Source: an uncultured Erythrobacteraceae bacterium
Lineage (GTDB): Bacteria; Pseudomonadota; Alphaproteobacteria; Sphingomonadales; Sphingomonadaceae
NCBI GenBank assembly: GCA_950071875.1
Contig: CATMNW010000132.1
Location: 1-6,982, forward strand
Direction: 5' to 3'
Length of the DNA: 6,982 nucleotides
Shown: positions 1 through 6,982 of the stretch, one piece after another
Layout: every line of letters starts with the position of its first letter
Position numbering within the stretch: the first letter of the stretch is position 1
The notes under the pieces: generated by a model
What the model was told of the DNA's origin: nothing
Seen by the model: only the letters and a program-made list of their open reading frames with translations
The model's database searches: none
Program-made: the position numbers and the translations under genes

Positions 1-345
1 GCCTGTTTTCTGTCGATCGCCGCAGGCACGACGCTGGCGAGCCTGCAGCGCGGTCTGGACGACAAGGCCATCATCCGCTGCATGCCGAACACGCCGGCCG
101 CGATCGGCAAGGGCGTGTTCGGCATCTTCGCCAATGCGCGTGTCACCCCGGCCCAGAACCGCATGGTTCGCGACGTGCTGGAACCCTGCGGGATCGTGCT
201 GGAGGTCGGATCCGATGAGGATATCGACCGGATCACCGCGATTTCGGGTTCGGGCCCGGCCTATCTGTTTCACTTTATCGAGGCTCTGGCCCAGGCGGGG
301 CGCCGGATCGGCCTGACCGATGACGTGGCGCTGGCCGCCGCGCGC
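1..345 (+). pseudogene. proC: ProC (pyrroline-5-carboxylate reductase) fragment, both ends missing
   Basis: The frame is open from base 1, so the first ATG at 82 is internal and not a start. ProC reduces 1-pyrroline-5-carboxylate to proline with NAD(P)H in the cytoplasm, the last step of proline synthesis. The piece shows the family signatures in order: SIAAGTTLASLQ (13-48), the conserved RCMPNTPAAIGKG segment (76-114), and ISGSGPAYLFHFIEAL (241-288), which lies at the start of the C-terminal dimerisation domain. The N-terminal Rossmann nucleotide-binding part lies outside the window. The rest of the C-terminal domain, normally about 80 more residues including the SPGGTT motif, is absent: homology stops around 331-350, where the frame passes into permease-like sequence. 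GC is about 62% (hand count over 181-300). Identity as ProC is clear; as it stands the piece cannot make an active enzyme. Confidence 0.88.
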
Positions 346-471
346 GGCACCGCCCCCGGGCCGGTCACCTACCAGGCCGCCCGTGGCGTGCTGTCGTTCC
401 TGCGTGCCGTGCCCGACGTCGTGTTCGCACTGGTCTTCGTCACCGCGGTCGGGCTCGGCCCGTTCCCAGGT

Positions 472-492
<21 letters not shown>
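331..492 (+). pseudogene. phnE: PhnE-like ABC permease fragment (~50 residues) inside the fused frame
   Basis: The residues between the ProC and ClpX pieces resemble the inner part of PhnE, the membrane permease of the phosphonate/phosphate-ester importer PhnCDE. The resemblance runs from AAARGTAPGPVTYQAAR through LRAVPDVVFALVFVTAVG to LGPFPGVLAVAVH. In the family this hydrophobic stretch lies just before the EAA loop that contacts the ATPase; that loop, the N-terminal membrane segments and the C-terminus are all missing. The block is compositionally distinct: about 72% GC over 361-480 by hand count, with almost every third base G or C, suggesting a different, high-GC source organism. It is flanked by short stretches likely shared with its neighbours. 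Identification rests on motif memory only; another binding-protein-dependent permease is possible. A fragment this short cannot transport anything. Confidence 0.62.
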
Positions 493-1479
<987 letters not shown>

Positions 1480-1508
1480 GCCGTTCTTCCCAGCCGATCG
1501 TAATTTCG

Positions 1509-1537
1509 AAAAGCCCGCCTCGGATTGGCGGGTTTTT
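1509..1537 (+). terminator. Bidirectional intrinsic terminator between clpX and the CDF gene
   Basis: CCCGCC (1514-1519) pairs with GGCGGG (1527-1532) around a 7-nt loop, and the flanking A and T bases extend the stem. On the + strand the hairpin is followed by five T (1533-1537), 30 nt after the clpX stop. Read on the - strand, the same stem is followed by TTTTCG and lies just past the end of the convergent CDF gene, so it can serve both transcripts. Confidence 0.85.
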
Positions 1538-1547
1538 CATTGGGCGC

Positions 1548-2474
1548 TCAGCAACTCGCACCGCATTCCGACCGACTTGTCTCGATTTGCAGGGTTGTAT
1601 GGCCGATACGATGGTGATGCTCGAGTTCGTGCTGGATCTCGCGCAACAGCGCGTCTCCCGGGTGACCGCCAGGCATCACGAGATGTGCGGTAAGCGCGGT
1701 TTCGGTCGTACTCATCGGCCAGATGTGCAGGTCGTGGACCTCATCCACCCCGGGCAAACCGGTAAGGTAGGCTCGAACTTCGCTTTCGGAGATTCCTTTC
1801 GGCACCGCGAGCATGCTCATCGCAACGCTGTCCTTCAGCAGGCCCCAGGTGCTCCACGCAATGACGAGCACGATGACGAGGCTAACCGCCGGATCGATCC
1901 AGCGCTCCCCGGTCCAAATGATTGCGAGCCCTGCAACAACGACGCCCAGGCTGACGAGGGCATCGGCAGCCATGTGCAGGAATGCGCCACGGATATTGAT
2001 GTCATGTTGGCCGCGGACGAACAGGGCGGCGGTGCCCGCGTTGATGGCGATACCGATAGCCGCGACGATCGCCATTGTTTCACCTTGGACCGCTGCCGGT
2101 TCTGCGATGCGGCGTAGCGTTTCGAACAGGATCGCCCCGATGGCTATCAGCAGCAACACGGCATTGAGCAGCGCTGCAAGTATCGTGGAGCTTTTGTAGC
2201 CATAGGTGAAACGCTCTGACGGGGAGCGCTTGGCTGCGACGCTGGCACCCCAGGCGAGCAGCAGGGCAAGCACGTCGGAAAGATTGTGGCCCGCATCGGC
2301 AATGAGTGCCATCGAGCCTGAAATCCACCCGTAGGCGGCTTCGACAATTACGAAAGCAGTATTGAGAACGACGCCGATCAGGAATGCGTTGCCGAAGTCG
2401 GCCGGCGCATGGGCATGACTACCGTGTCCATGGTCGTGCCCATGACCATGATCGTGGCTGTGTCCCTTGCTCAT
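1548..2474 (-). CDS. CDF-family zinc/divalent cation efflux transporter (CzcD/ZitB type)
   Basis: This 308-residue inner-membrane protein is of the usual length for a CDF proton/cation antiporter, which exports zinc or similar ions from the cytoplasm. Residues 5-22 form a His-rich tail with nine His, a probable metal-binding sequence. Six hydrophobic segments lie near 29-50, 54-76, 96-120, 132-153, 167-187 and 193-213. The transport site shows HxxxD in TM2 (H63, D67) and HxxxD in TM5 (H167, D171), the HD-HD set associated in this family with Zn(II) preference. The C-terminal cytoplasmic metallochaperone-like domain is present (VHDLHIWPMSTTETALTAHLVM around 246-267, LQIE near 295), and the tail ends in two Cys. 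It starts 6 nt after the mtgA stop, so it is probably cotranscribed with mtgA. I see no strong Shine-Dalgarno, consistent with translational coupling. The family call is firm; the metal is inferred. Confidence 0.93.
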   Translation of the reverse strand: MSKGHSHDHGHGHDHGHGSHAHAPADFGNAFLIGVVLNTAFVIVEAAYGWISGSMALIADAGHNLSDVLALLLAWGASVAAKRSPSERFTYGYKSSTILAALLNAVLLLIAIGAILFETLRRIAEPAAVQGETMAIVAAIGIAINAGTAALFVRGQHDINIRGAFLHMAADALVSLGVVVAGLAIIWTGERWIDPAVSLVIVLVIAWSTWGLLKDSVAMSMLAVPKGISESEVRAYLTGLPGVDEVHDLHIWPMSTTETALTAHLVMPGGHPGDALLREIQHELEHHHRIGHTTLQIETSRSECGASC

Positions 2475-2480
2475 CGAACG

Positions 2481-3149
2481 CTATTGATAAACACAGGAAT
2501 CGAGCCCGTCACGCCGGACTTGGCCGATACGAGCGGACAGAGTGTTGCCGTGCCGTGCCAGCCAGCCGCGCGGGTTCTTGACCGAACGTTCCTTTGGCAA
2601 TGGAAGCGCAGCGGCCATCCGCGCAGCCTCCAGCGGGGTGAGCGCAGCTGCGGGTTTCCCAAAATAACGCCGGGCGCCGGCTTCAACGCCATAGGTCCCG
2701 ATGCCGGTCTCCGCGACGTTGAGATAGACTTCCATGATCCGCCGTTTGCCCCAGACCTGCTCGATCAGGACGGTAAACCACGCCTCGAAGCCTTTGCGCA
2801 CGTAGCCGCCGCCCTGCCACAGGAACACGTTCTTGGCGGTTTGCTGGCTGATGGTGGACCCGCCACGTATCCGACCGCCTTGCGAATTCTGCTCGAACGC
2901 CTTCTTGATCGCTTCTTGATCGAAGCCTTCGTGAGTGCAGAACTTGCCGTCTTCCGCCGCGATCACCGCGCGTACCATGTTGCGATCGATATTGTTGAGG
3001 CTGGTCCAGTCCTTCGTGATGCCGTTACCATCCAGCAGCATGGTCGCCGTTACCGGCACCGGGAGGAACCTGAACAGGACGACCAGCAGCAGGCTGAGGC
3101 CGACAAAGCCGACCAGGGCCTTGAACAGAAAGCGGATTACCTTGCGCAT
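2481..3149 (-). CDS. mtgA: Monofunctional biosynthetic peptidoglycan transglycosylase MtgA
   Basis: MtgA polymerises lipid II into glycan strands on the periplasmic face of the inner membrane; it is a GT51 glycosyltransferase without a penicillin-binding transpeptidase domain. The 222 residues match the family length. There is one N-terminal membrane anchor (about 8-29) after a short basic start, then the GT51 motifs: AAEDGKFCTHEGFD with the catalytic Glu at 66, RGGSTISQQTAKN (95-107), and KRRIMEVYLNVAETG (135-149) with the second active-site Glu at 140. The TPLEAARMAAALPLPK segment (171-186) closes the domain. The frame stays open upstream to about 3566, but that stretch lies antisense to the next gene and lacks family features, so the ATG directly before the membrane anchor was chosen. 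No purine-rich Shine-Dalgarno precedes it; a palindrome sits there instead. It is followed after 6 nt by the CDF transporter gene. Confidence 0.94.
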   Translation of the reverse strand: MRKVIRFLFKALVGFVGLSLLLVVLFRFLPVPVTATMLLDGNGITKDWTSLNNIDRNMVRAVIAAEDGKFCTHEGFDQEAIKKAFEQNSQGGRIRGGSTISQQTAKNVFLWQGGGYVRKGFEAWFTVLIEQVWGKRRIMEVYLNVAETGIGTYGVEAGARRYFGKPAAALTPLEAARMAAALPLPKERSVKNPRGWLARHGNTLSARIGQVRRDGLDSCVYQ

Positions 3150-3152
3150 GGC

Positions 3153-3169
3153 GGCCGGTTTAACCGGCC
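3153..3169. promoter_or_regulatory. 17-bp perfect palindrome next to the mtgA start
   Basis: GGCCGGTT-T-AACCGGCC is a perfect 8+1+8 inverted repeat, ending 3 nt before the mtgA ATG in the 109-nt gap between the divergent mtgA and M20 genes. It could be an operator for a dimeric regulator. Alternatively, in the mtgA transcript it could fold into a 6-bp GC hairpin with a TTAAA loop that covers the place where the ribosome binding site should be. The symmetry is seen directly; either role is inference. I find no convincing -35/-10 pair in the gap for either gene. Confidence 0.45.
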
Positions 3170-3247
3170 CGGGCAGTGCGCGCAATCTGCCTGCTTGCCG
3201 CGCGGCCCTTGCACTGCTTAGGTTCACCAAAGGGCCGAGGGGTGCCC

Positions 3248-3253
3248 GGGGAG
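3248..3253 (+). promoter_or_regulatory. Ribosome binding site of the M20 gene
   Basis: GGGGAG lies 5 nt before the ATG at 3259 and fixes this start against the longer open frame that runs upstream to 2935 across the mtgA region. Confidence 0.7.
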
Positions 3254-3258
3254 ATATT

Positions 3259-4593
3259 ATGCGCACGACGATTTTCGCAGCCGCCGCTTCTGCGTTGGCA
3301 CTAGCATTGGGGACATCGCCCGCCGCAGCCGATCCGGCTGAAATAAAGCGCGCCGTCGCAGCAGAATACGATCGCGACCTCGAAGCGCTGTTCAAGCATT
3401 TCCACGCCAATCCCGAACTCTCGTTTCTCGAGACCGATACGGCGAAACGCATGGCCATCGAACTACGCGACGCCGGGCTCGAGGTGACCGAAGGAGTGGG
3501 GGGTACAGGCGTCGTCGGGATGGTGCGCAATGGCGACGGCCCGCTGATCCTGCTGCGGGCGGACATGGACGGCTTGCCGCTGCCCGAAAAGACCGGCCTC
3601 GACTATGCTTCCAAAGCTACGCAAGTAGGGCAGGACGGGCAGGAATATCCGGTCATGCACGCGTGCGGGCATGATGTTCACATTACCTCGATGGTCGGTA
3701 CTGCGCGCCAGCTCATGGCGATGAAGGACCAGTGGACCGGAACGCTGATGTTCGTCGTCCAGCCAGCTGAAGAACGGGTTGGCGGTGCAGCGGCGATGTT
3801 GGCAGACGGGCTATATGACCGCTTCGGCAAACCCGATTACGCGCTTGCATTCCACGTTTCTTCCGGCCTCGCGACCGGCAAGATTTCGGCTTCGGAAACG
3901 ATCCAGTATTCCAGCGCCGATTCGGTCGACATCATGGTGCCGGGCGTCGGCGCGCATGGTGCCAGCCCCCACATGGGACGCGATCCGGTGTATATTGCCT
4001 CGCAAATCGTCACCGCACTTCAATCGGTGGTTAGCCGCGAGATCGGACCACTGAAGCCCGGGGTCATCACGGTCGGGGCTTTCCATTCGGGTACCAAGCA
4101 CAACATTATTTCCGATCGCGCCGACCTGCAGCTAACGGTCCGCGCCAATGACGAGGAAACCCGCGCCCAACTGCTGGAATCAATCGAGCGGATTGCCGTG
4201 CAGATGGGCCGTGTCCACGGACTGCCCGAAGAACTTCCCGTAACCGTCACCGTGTCCGAAGGGACGCCGGTCACCAATAACGACCCGGAGCTTGCCCGCA
4301 GGCTTAATGCCGCACTGGTCCGCGATCTGGGGGCCGATGTATTCGAACCATGGGAACAGAAGGGCATGGGGGCGGAAGACTTCGCCTATTTCGTGGCAGA
4401 GGAATACGGGGTGCCCGGCTATTATTTCGCAGTAGGCGGAACCCCGCCCGAAGCCTTCGAAGCCGAGGAGGCTGGCGGCCCACCGGTTCCCTCGCATCAT
4501 TCGCCCTTGTTCAAAATCGCGCCCCGGGAATCGGTGACGCTTGGCACGGAAGCCATGATCGCCGCAGTGCTCGACCTTGCGCCGGCCCGGTAA
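3259..4593 (+). CDS. Exported M20D-family amidohydrolase / metallopeptidase
   Basis: Members of this family are zinc or manganese hydrolases that cleave amide bonds of N-acyl amino acids (hippurate, IAA-amino acids) or peptides; the substrate here cannot be told. The 444 residues begin with a clear Sec signal peptide (basic start, Ala/Leu-rich core at 5-18, likely cleavage after Ala24 in PAAA-DP), so it should act in the periplasm, whereas many M20D enzymes are cytoplasmic. Motifs: LLRADMDGLPLPE (98-110), HACGHD (134-139) with metal ligands Cys136 and His138, PAEE (169-172) with the Glu pair, His199, the lid-domain segment GAHGASPHMGRDP (231-243), MGAEDFAYF (370-378), and His413/His414 in HHSPLF as the last ligand. 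All catalytic positions appear present. It is divergent from mtgA. The next gene follows on the same strand after 54 nt with no obvious terminator between, so cotranscription is plausible. Confidence 0.92.
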   Translation: MRTTIFAAAASALALALGTSPAAADPAEIKRAVAAEYDRDLEALFKHFHANPELSFLETDTAKRMAIELRDAGLEVTEGVGGTGVVGMVRNGDGPLILLRADMDGLPLPEKTGLDYASKATQVGQDGQEYPVMHACGHDVHITSMVGTARQLMAMKDQWTGTLMFVVQPAEERVGGAAAMLADGLYDRFGKPDYALAFHVSSGLATGKISASETIQYSSADSVDIMVPGVGAHGASPHMGRDPVYIASQIVTALQSVVSREIGPLKPGVITVGAFHSGTKHNIISDRADLQLTVRANDEETRAQLLESIERIAVQMGRVHGLPEELPVTVTVSEGTPVTNNDPELARRLNAALVRDLGADVFEPWEQKGMGAEDFAYFVAEEYGVPGYYFAVGGTPPEAFEAEEAGGPPVPSHHSPLFKIAPRESVTLGTEAMIAAVLDLAPAR

Positions 4594-4618
4594 TCCCTCG
4601 CTCGGTGATTCATAGGAA

Positions 4619-4635
4619 ATTGGCATTCTGCCGAT
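4619..4635 (+). other. Small hairpin just before the Shine-Dalgarno of the DUF1963-like gene
   Basis: ATTGGCA (4619-4625) pairs with TGCCGAT (4629-4635), including one G-U pair, around a TTC loop. It lies in the short gap after the M20 gene and ends one base before the AGGA ribosome binding site. There is no T-run after it, so it is not a typical terminator. It may affect translation of the next gene or be chance. Confidence 0.25.
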
Positions 4636-4647
4636 AGGATGCTGCAC

Positions 4648-6285
4648 ATGGACATCCGCCTGATACTTGCTGTCGTGATAACCGTGGTGCTGCTTGGGGC
4701 GTTGTGGTTCGTCCTGCAGCGCCGCAAGCGGCAGGCGGCCGAGCGGGACATTTCAGCGCAGCAGCAGGAAGAGCAAAGCGATCGTATCGCCAGCGAGCGG
4801 TTGCAGAAACTTGCTGCCGCTCACCGCGAACTGTCGCAGGATGACGGTGACGACGAAGCCAGGGACGAGGAAGAGTTCCCCGACGAGCCGGAAGACGGTT
4901 CGATCGGTGACACCGCCACTGGTGATGTGCCCCGCGCGGAAATATTGGAAATGGAAACGGCCGAAACCGCCGCGCCATCGGTGCCCGATGATGGCTGGGC
5001 CGCGGTCCTGTCGCCTACTGTTCCCATTGCTCGCGTCGGCCTTCGTCGTAGCTGGCTTGGCGGGCGTCCGCATCTTCCGCCGGGAACACCGTGGCCGGAA
5101 CACGAGGGGGTGCGATCGATATTCTATGCCGGGATCGACCTGTCCGAGCTTCCACCGGCGGTATGGGGCGGCAGGGGGCCACGCGATGGATGGCTTCTTC
5201 TGTTTCTCAATCCCGTCACGAACGAGCCCCGCTGCCTGCATGTAAATTCTATCGGTTCCGGCGAGGGTGAACGGTCGAATACCTTGCCTGCCGATTATGC
5301 GTTCTTCGGCCCCTACGGTGGCCTGGGACAGGACGGCACAGGGGATGCGTCGATACCGCGAGGGTTTGCCGAGTGGCCGGTTGCCGTGGAAGCGCGACGC
5401 GATACAGCGAAGCCTAACCCGGATCAGCCTGCGCAGGATACACTGACGTCTGCCGCTATCCCGAACTACGATTTCGCCGATCCCGCCCTACACCCGGTCG
5501 ATGAGGTTGCGACCCTCGCCATGCTCGATGCGATCATGGCCGATTTTGCGCGACTGAGGGAAACGCGATACGCGGATGTCGAAGAAGAGGTCGAGGAAAG
5601 CGGGGTCCGCGTGGAAACTCTTCGACGCAAGCTCGCGGCCATTCTGGAGGCCGAGGTTCCCGACCAGAATGAAGCATCCGACCTACGCCAGAAACTCGCG
5701 CAGGCCGAAACTTCTCACAACGCGCTGGTGGGTGAAGTCGATGCGAATATGGCCGCACAAACCCACTTGGCGCAGATCGTGAACATGGTCCGCGATCATG
5801 CCGGGAAAAACGGGCTAAATCCGGCGGACATCGCGCAAATCATGCAGGGACTGGCCGAAGTTCCGGTGGCCTGGCGTGAACGGACCACAGCTGCCGGAGA
5901 AGAAACCGTCGTGCTGAATGAACGACCGATCACGCAAATTGCGATTGGCGATCAGCATCCCGGGGCATCGATGATCGCTGTCGCTGCCGAGCACGCGAAG
6001 CATGCATATACCCGCCGCCCGGAGATATTCTCTCCGGATCGGGAAGCGGCGTGGACCCAGATTTTCACATCCTTGAGCGCAGCTGTGGGCAAGATCGGTG
6101 GCATGCCGCATGGTAACGTCGAAGGTTTCGACCCGGACGAGGACATCCTGTTGCTCGAGCTGGAAAGTTCGCCGCTTGTAGGCTGGAAATTTGCGAATGC
6201 CGGACGCCTTTCGTTCGTGCTTGGCAAAAACGATCTGGAACAAGGCGCATTCGACAGGTTGCGGGCTTCGGTTTCCGGCACCTGA
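4648..6285 (+). CDS. Membrane-anchored DUF1963-like (YwqG-like) protein with coiled-coil insertion
   Basis: The function is unknown. The 545-residue protein starts with a membrane anchor (residues 5-23) followed by a basic RRKRQ stop-transfer, which would leave the rest in the cytoplasm. Residues 24-60 are charged and Gln-rich, and 62-85 are strongly acidic. A DUF1963-like first half follows, with GGRPHLPPGTPWP (138-150), FYAGIDLSELP (about 158-168) and DGWLLLFLNP. About 120 residues (284-405) then look helical, with coiled-coil character and many Glu, Ala and Leu. The DUF1963-like second half resumes near 482 with IGGMPHG, DILLLELESSPLVGWKFANAGRLSF in two adjoining parts, and a final LEQGAFDRLRA. 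The ATG at 4648 is preferred because AGGA (4636-4639) lies 8 nt before it; an ATG at 4639 would add three residues but overlaps that site. The gene is convergent with rpoH. The family call rests on motif memory and is moderately sure. Confidence 0.72.
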   Translation: MDIRLILAVVITVVLLGALWFVLQRRKRQAAERDISAQQQEEQSDRIASERLQKLAAAHRELSQDDGDDEARDEEEFPDEPEDGSIGDTATGDVPRAEILEMETAETAAPSVPDDGWAAVLSPTVPIARVGLRRSWLGGRPHLPPGTPWPEHEGVRSIFYAGIDLSELPPAVWGGRGPRDGWLLLFLNPVTNEPRCLHVNSIGSGEGERSNTLPADYAFFGPYGGLGQDGTGDASIPRGFAEWPVAVEARRDTAKPNPDQPAQDTLTSAAIPNYDFADPALHPVDEVATLAMLDAIMADFARLRETRYADVEEEVEESGVRVETLRRKLAAILEAEVPDQNEASDLRQKLAQAETSHNALVGEVDANMAAQTHLAQIVNMVRDHAGKNGLNPADIAQIMQGLAEVPVAWRERTTAAGEETVVLNERPITQIAIGDQHPGASMIAVAAEHAKHAYTRRPEIFSPDREAAWTQIFTSLSAAVGKIGGMPHGNVEGFDPDEDILLLELESSPLVGWKFANAGRLSFVLGKNDLEQGAFDRLRASVSGT

Positions 6286-6293
6286 TACGAAAA

Positions 6294-6325
6294 CGGCGCG
6301 CCAGACCGATGGTCATGGCGCGCCG
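6294..6325 (-). terminator. Strong hairpin terminator of rpoH
   Basis: Two GGCGCGCC blocks (6295-6302 and 6317-6324) pair with each other, and an inner GACC/GGTC stem (6304-6307 with 6311-6314) around GAT makes the hairpin nearly continuous with one bulged A. On the - strand it is followed by TTTTCG, 28 nt past the rpoH stop, as for a Rho-independent terminator. On the + strand no T-run follows, so it would only weakly stop transcripts from the convergent gene. Confidence 0.78.
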
Positions 6326-6352
6326 CTTCAGTGATTCGTGAAAGCCGGTACC

Positions 6353-6982
6353 TCAGGCAACGCCTGGCAACAGCTTCTCGCCAGCGATAGCCTTCATCGC
6401 CTTCTGCAGCTTTTCGAAGGCACGGACCTCGATCTGGCGGATGCGTTCGCGGCTGACCGAATACACCTGGCTGAGTTCTTCCAGGGTTTGCGGGTTTTCG
6501 GTCAGTCGGCGTTCGGTAAGGATGTGCTTTTCCCGATCGTTCAGGCTGTCCATCGCTTCGACCAGCATGTCGTGGCGCACTTCGCTTTCCTGCGCATCGG
6601 CGACGAGTTCGTCCTGCAGCGGACCATCGTCCTTCAGCCAGTCCATCCATTCGCCGGAACCGTCTTCGCCATTGCGCATCGGCACGTTCAACGAACCGTC
6701 GCCGCCCATCAGCATGCGGCGGTTCATGTTGACCACTTCCTGCTCGGGCACGCCGAGATCGGTGGCGATCTTGGCCACATCGTCGGGATGCAGGTCGGTA
6801 TCTTCGTAGGCGTCGAGATTCTTCTTCATCCGGCGCAGGTTGAAGAACAGCTTCTTCTGCGCGGCGGTGGTGCCCATCTTCACAAGGCTCCACGAACGCA
6901 GGATGTATTCCTGGATGCTCGCCTTGATCCACCACATGGCATAGGTCGCGAGGCGGAAGCCGCGGTCGGCTTCGAACTTCTT
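6353..6982 (-). CDS. rpoH: RNA polymerase sigma-32 factor RpoH (heat-shock sigma), 5' end outside the window
   Basis: RpoH directs RNA polymerase to heat-shock promoters for chaperones and proteases, clpX-type genes among them in many species. The 209 residues in the window are the C-terminal two-thirds of a protein normally near 300 residues. The frame is open to the right edge (KKFEADRGFRLATYAMWW), so the ATG at 6937 is internal. Region 2.4 is seen in RLATYAMWWIKASIQEYILRS, followed by the RpoH box QKKLFFNLRRMKK, region 3 with MNRRMLMGGDGSLN, and region 4.2 as the helix-turn-helix LEELSQVYSVSRERIRQIEVRAFEKLQ, quoted in part from positions near 6400-6480. Region 1.2/2.1 is off the window. 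Alphaproteobacteria often carry two RpoH paralogues, so which one this is cannot be told. It is convergent with the DUF1963-like gene and ends in a strong hairpin. Confidence 0.95.
   Translation of the reverse strand, partial: KKFEADRGFRLATYAMWWIKASIQEYILRSWSLVKMGTTAAQKKLFFNLRRMKKNLDAYEDTDLHPDDVAKIATDLGVPEQEVVNMNRRMLMGGDGSLNVPMRNGEDGSGEWMDWLKDDGPLQDELVADAQESEVRHDMLVEAMDSLNDREKHILTERRLTENPQTLEELSQVYSVSRERIRQIEVRAFEKLQKAMKAIAGEKLLPGVA

Noticed and set aside
1587..2117. + strand open frame of 176 codons opposite the CDF transporter
   Set aside because: The - strand protein has six membrane segments and the HxxxD metal sites; the opposite frame shows no recognisable protein.
1945..2474. Repeated HGHDHGHG-coding bases as a tandem repeat or CRISPR-like element
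   Set aside because: The repetition is confined to about 50 nt at 2405-2465 and simply encodes the His-rich tail of the CDF transporter.
2409..3221. Long + strand open frame of 270 codons opposite mtgA
   Set aside because: It is antisense to a gene with clear GT51 motifs, its translation is low-complexity without family features, and it is explained by GC-rich third positions.
3195..3223. Possible sigma-70 promoter (TTGCCG at 3195, TTAGGT at 3218) for the M20 gene
   Set aside because: The -10 match is poor and such hexamers are expected by chance in this GC-rich gap.
2935..3258. Upstream extension of the M20 protein
   Set aside because: It overlaps mtgA in antisense and would bury the signal peptide; GGGGAG 5 nt before the ATG at 3259 supports the shorter start.
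3150..3566. N-terminal extension of MtgA to a 361-residue protein
   Set aside because: The extension is Ser/Ala/Arg-rich, runs antisense to the signal peptide and first motifs of the M20 gene, and would put the MtgA membrane anchor in the middle of the protein.
4648..4900. ZipA-like division protein suggested by the N-terminal anchor plus charged linker
   Set aside because: Only the anchor-plus-linker layout is shared; the downstream part has DUF1963-like motifs and no ZipA FtsZ-binding domain.
5952..6935. - strand open frame of 327 codons overlapping rpoH and the DUF1963-like gene
   Set aside because: It is Arg-rich, out of frame with the clear RpoH motifs, and crosses the convergent gap and terminator hairpin.

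Overview
The window looks like about 7 kb of chromosomal DNA from an alphaproteobacterium, most likely of the sphingomonad/Erythrobacter type. The grounds are GC-rich coding, an alphaproteobacterial-looking RpoH (RNA polymerase sigma-32) and ClpX, and the overall gene style. This placement is from memory of the families; no search was run. Five genes from position ~480 rightwards look intact or are cut only by the window edge, and they are ordinary core or house-keeping functions.

Left part (1-1479): a single open frame on the + strand contains three unrelated protein pieces in series. First comes the middle of pyrroline-5-carboxylate reductase (ProC). Next is a segment of roughly 50 residues resembling the PhnE phosphonate ABC-transporter permease. 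Last is ClpX without its N-terminal zinc-binding domain but complete from the Walker A region to the stop. Both junctions fall in short stretches that the two joined families plausibly share (331-352 and 472-492), and the middle block is about 72% GC against about 62% before it and about 56% further into clpX. I read this as a chimeric join, most likely an assembly or library artefact, rather than a real fusion gene. A bidirectional intrinsic terminator follows at 1509-1537.

Middle part (1548-3149, - strand): mtgA (monofunctional peptidoglycan glycosyltransferase) is followed 6 nt later by a CDF-family zinc/cation efflux transporter with a His-rich N-terminus, probably as one transcript. The mtgA start lies 3 nt from a perfect 17-bp palindrome in the divergent intergenic region.

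Right part (3259-6285, + strand): an exported M20D-family amidohydrolase/peptidase is followed after 54 nt by a membrane-anchored protein with a DUF1963-like (YwqG-like) fold, apparently split by a long helical/coiled-coil insertion. Convergent to it is the 3' two-thirds of rpoH (6353-6982, - strand), which runs off the right edge and ends in a strong hairpin terminator built from two GGCGCGCC blocks.

I see no CRISPR array, insertion sequence, prophage, tRNA or rRNA, and no convincing novel system. The observations most worth checking are the triple chimera at the left end and the split DUF1963-like membrane protein.
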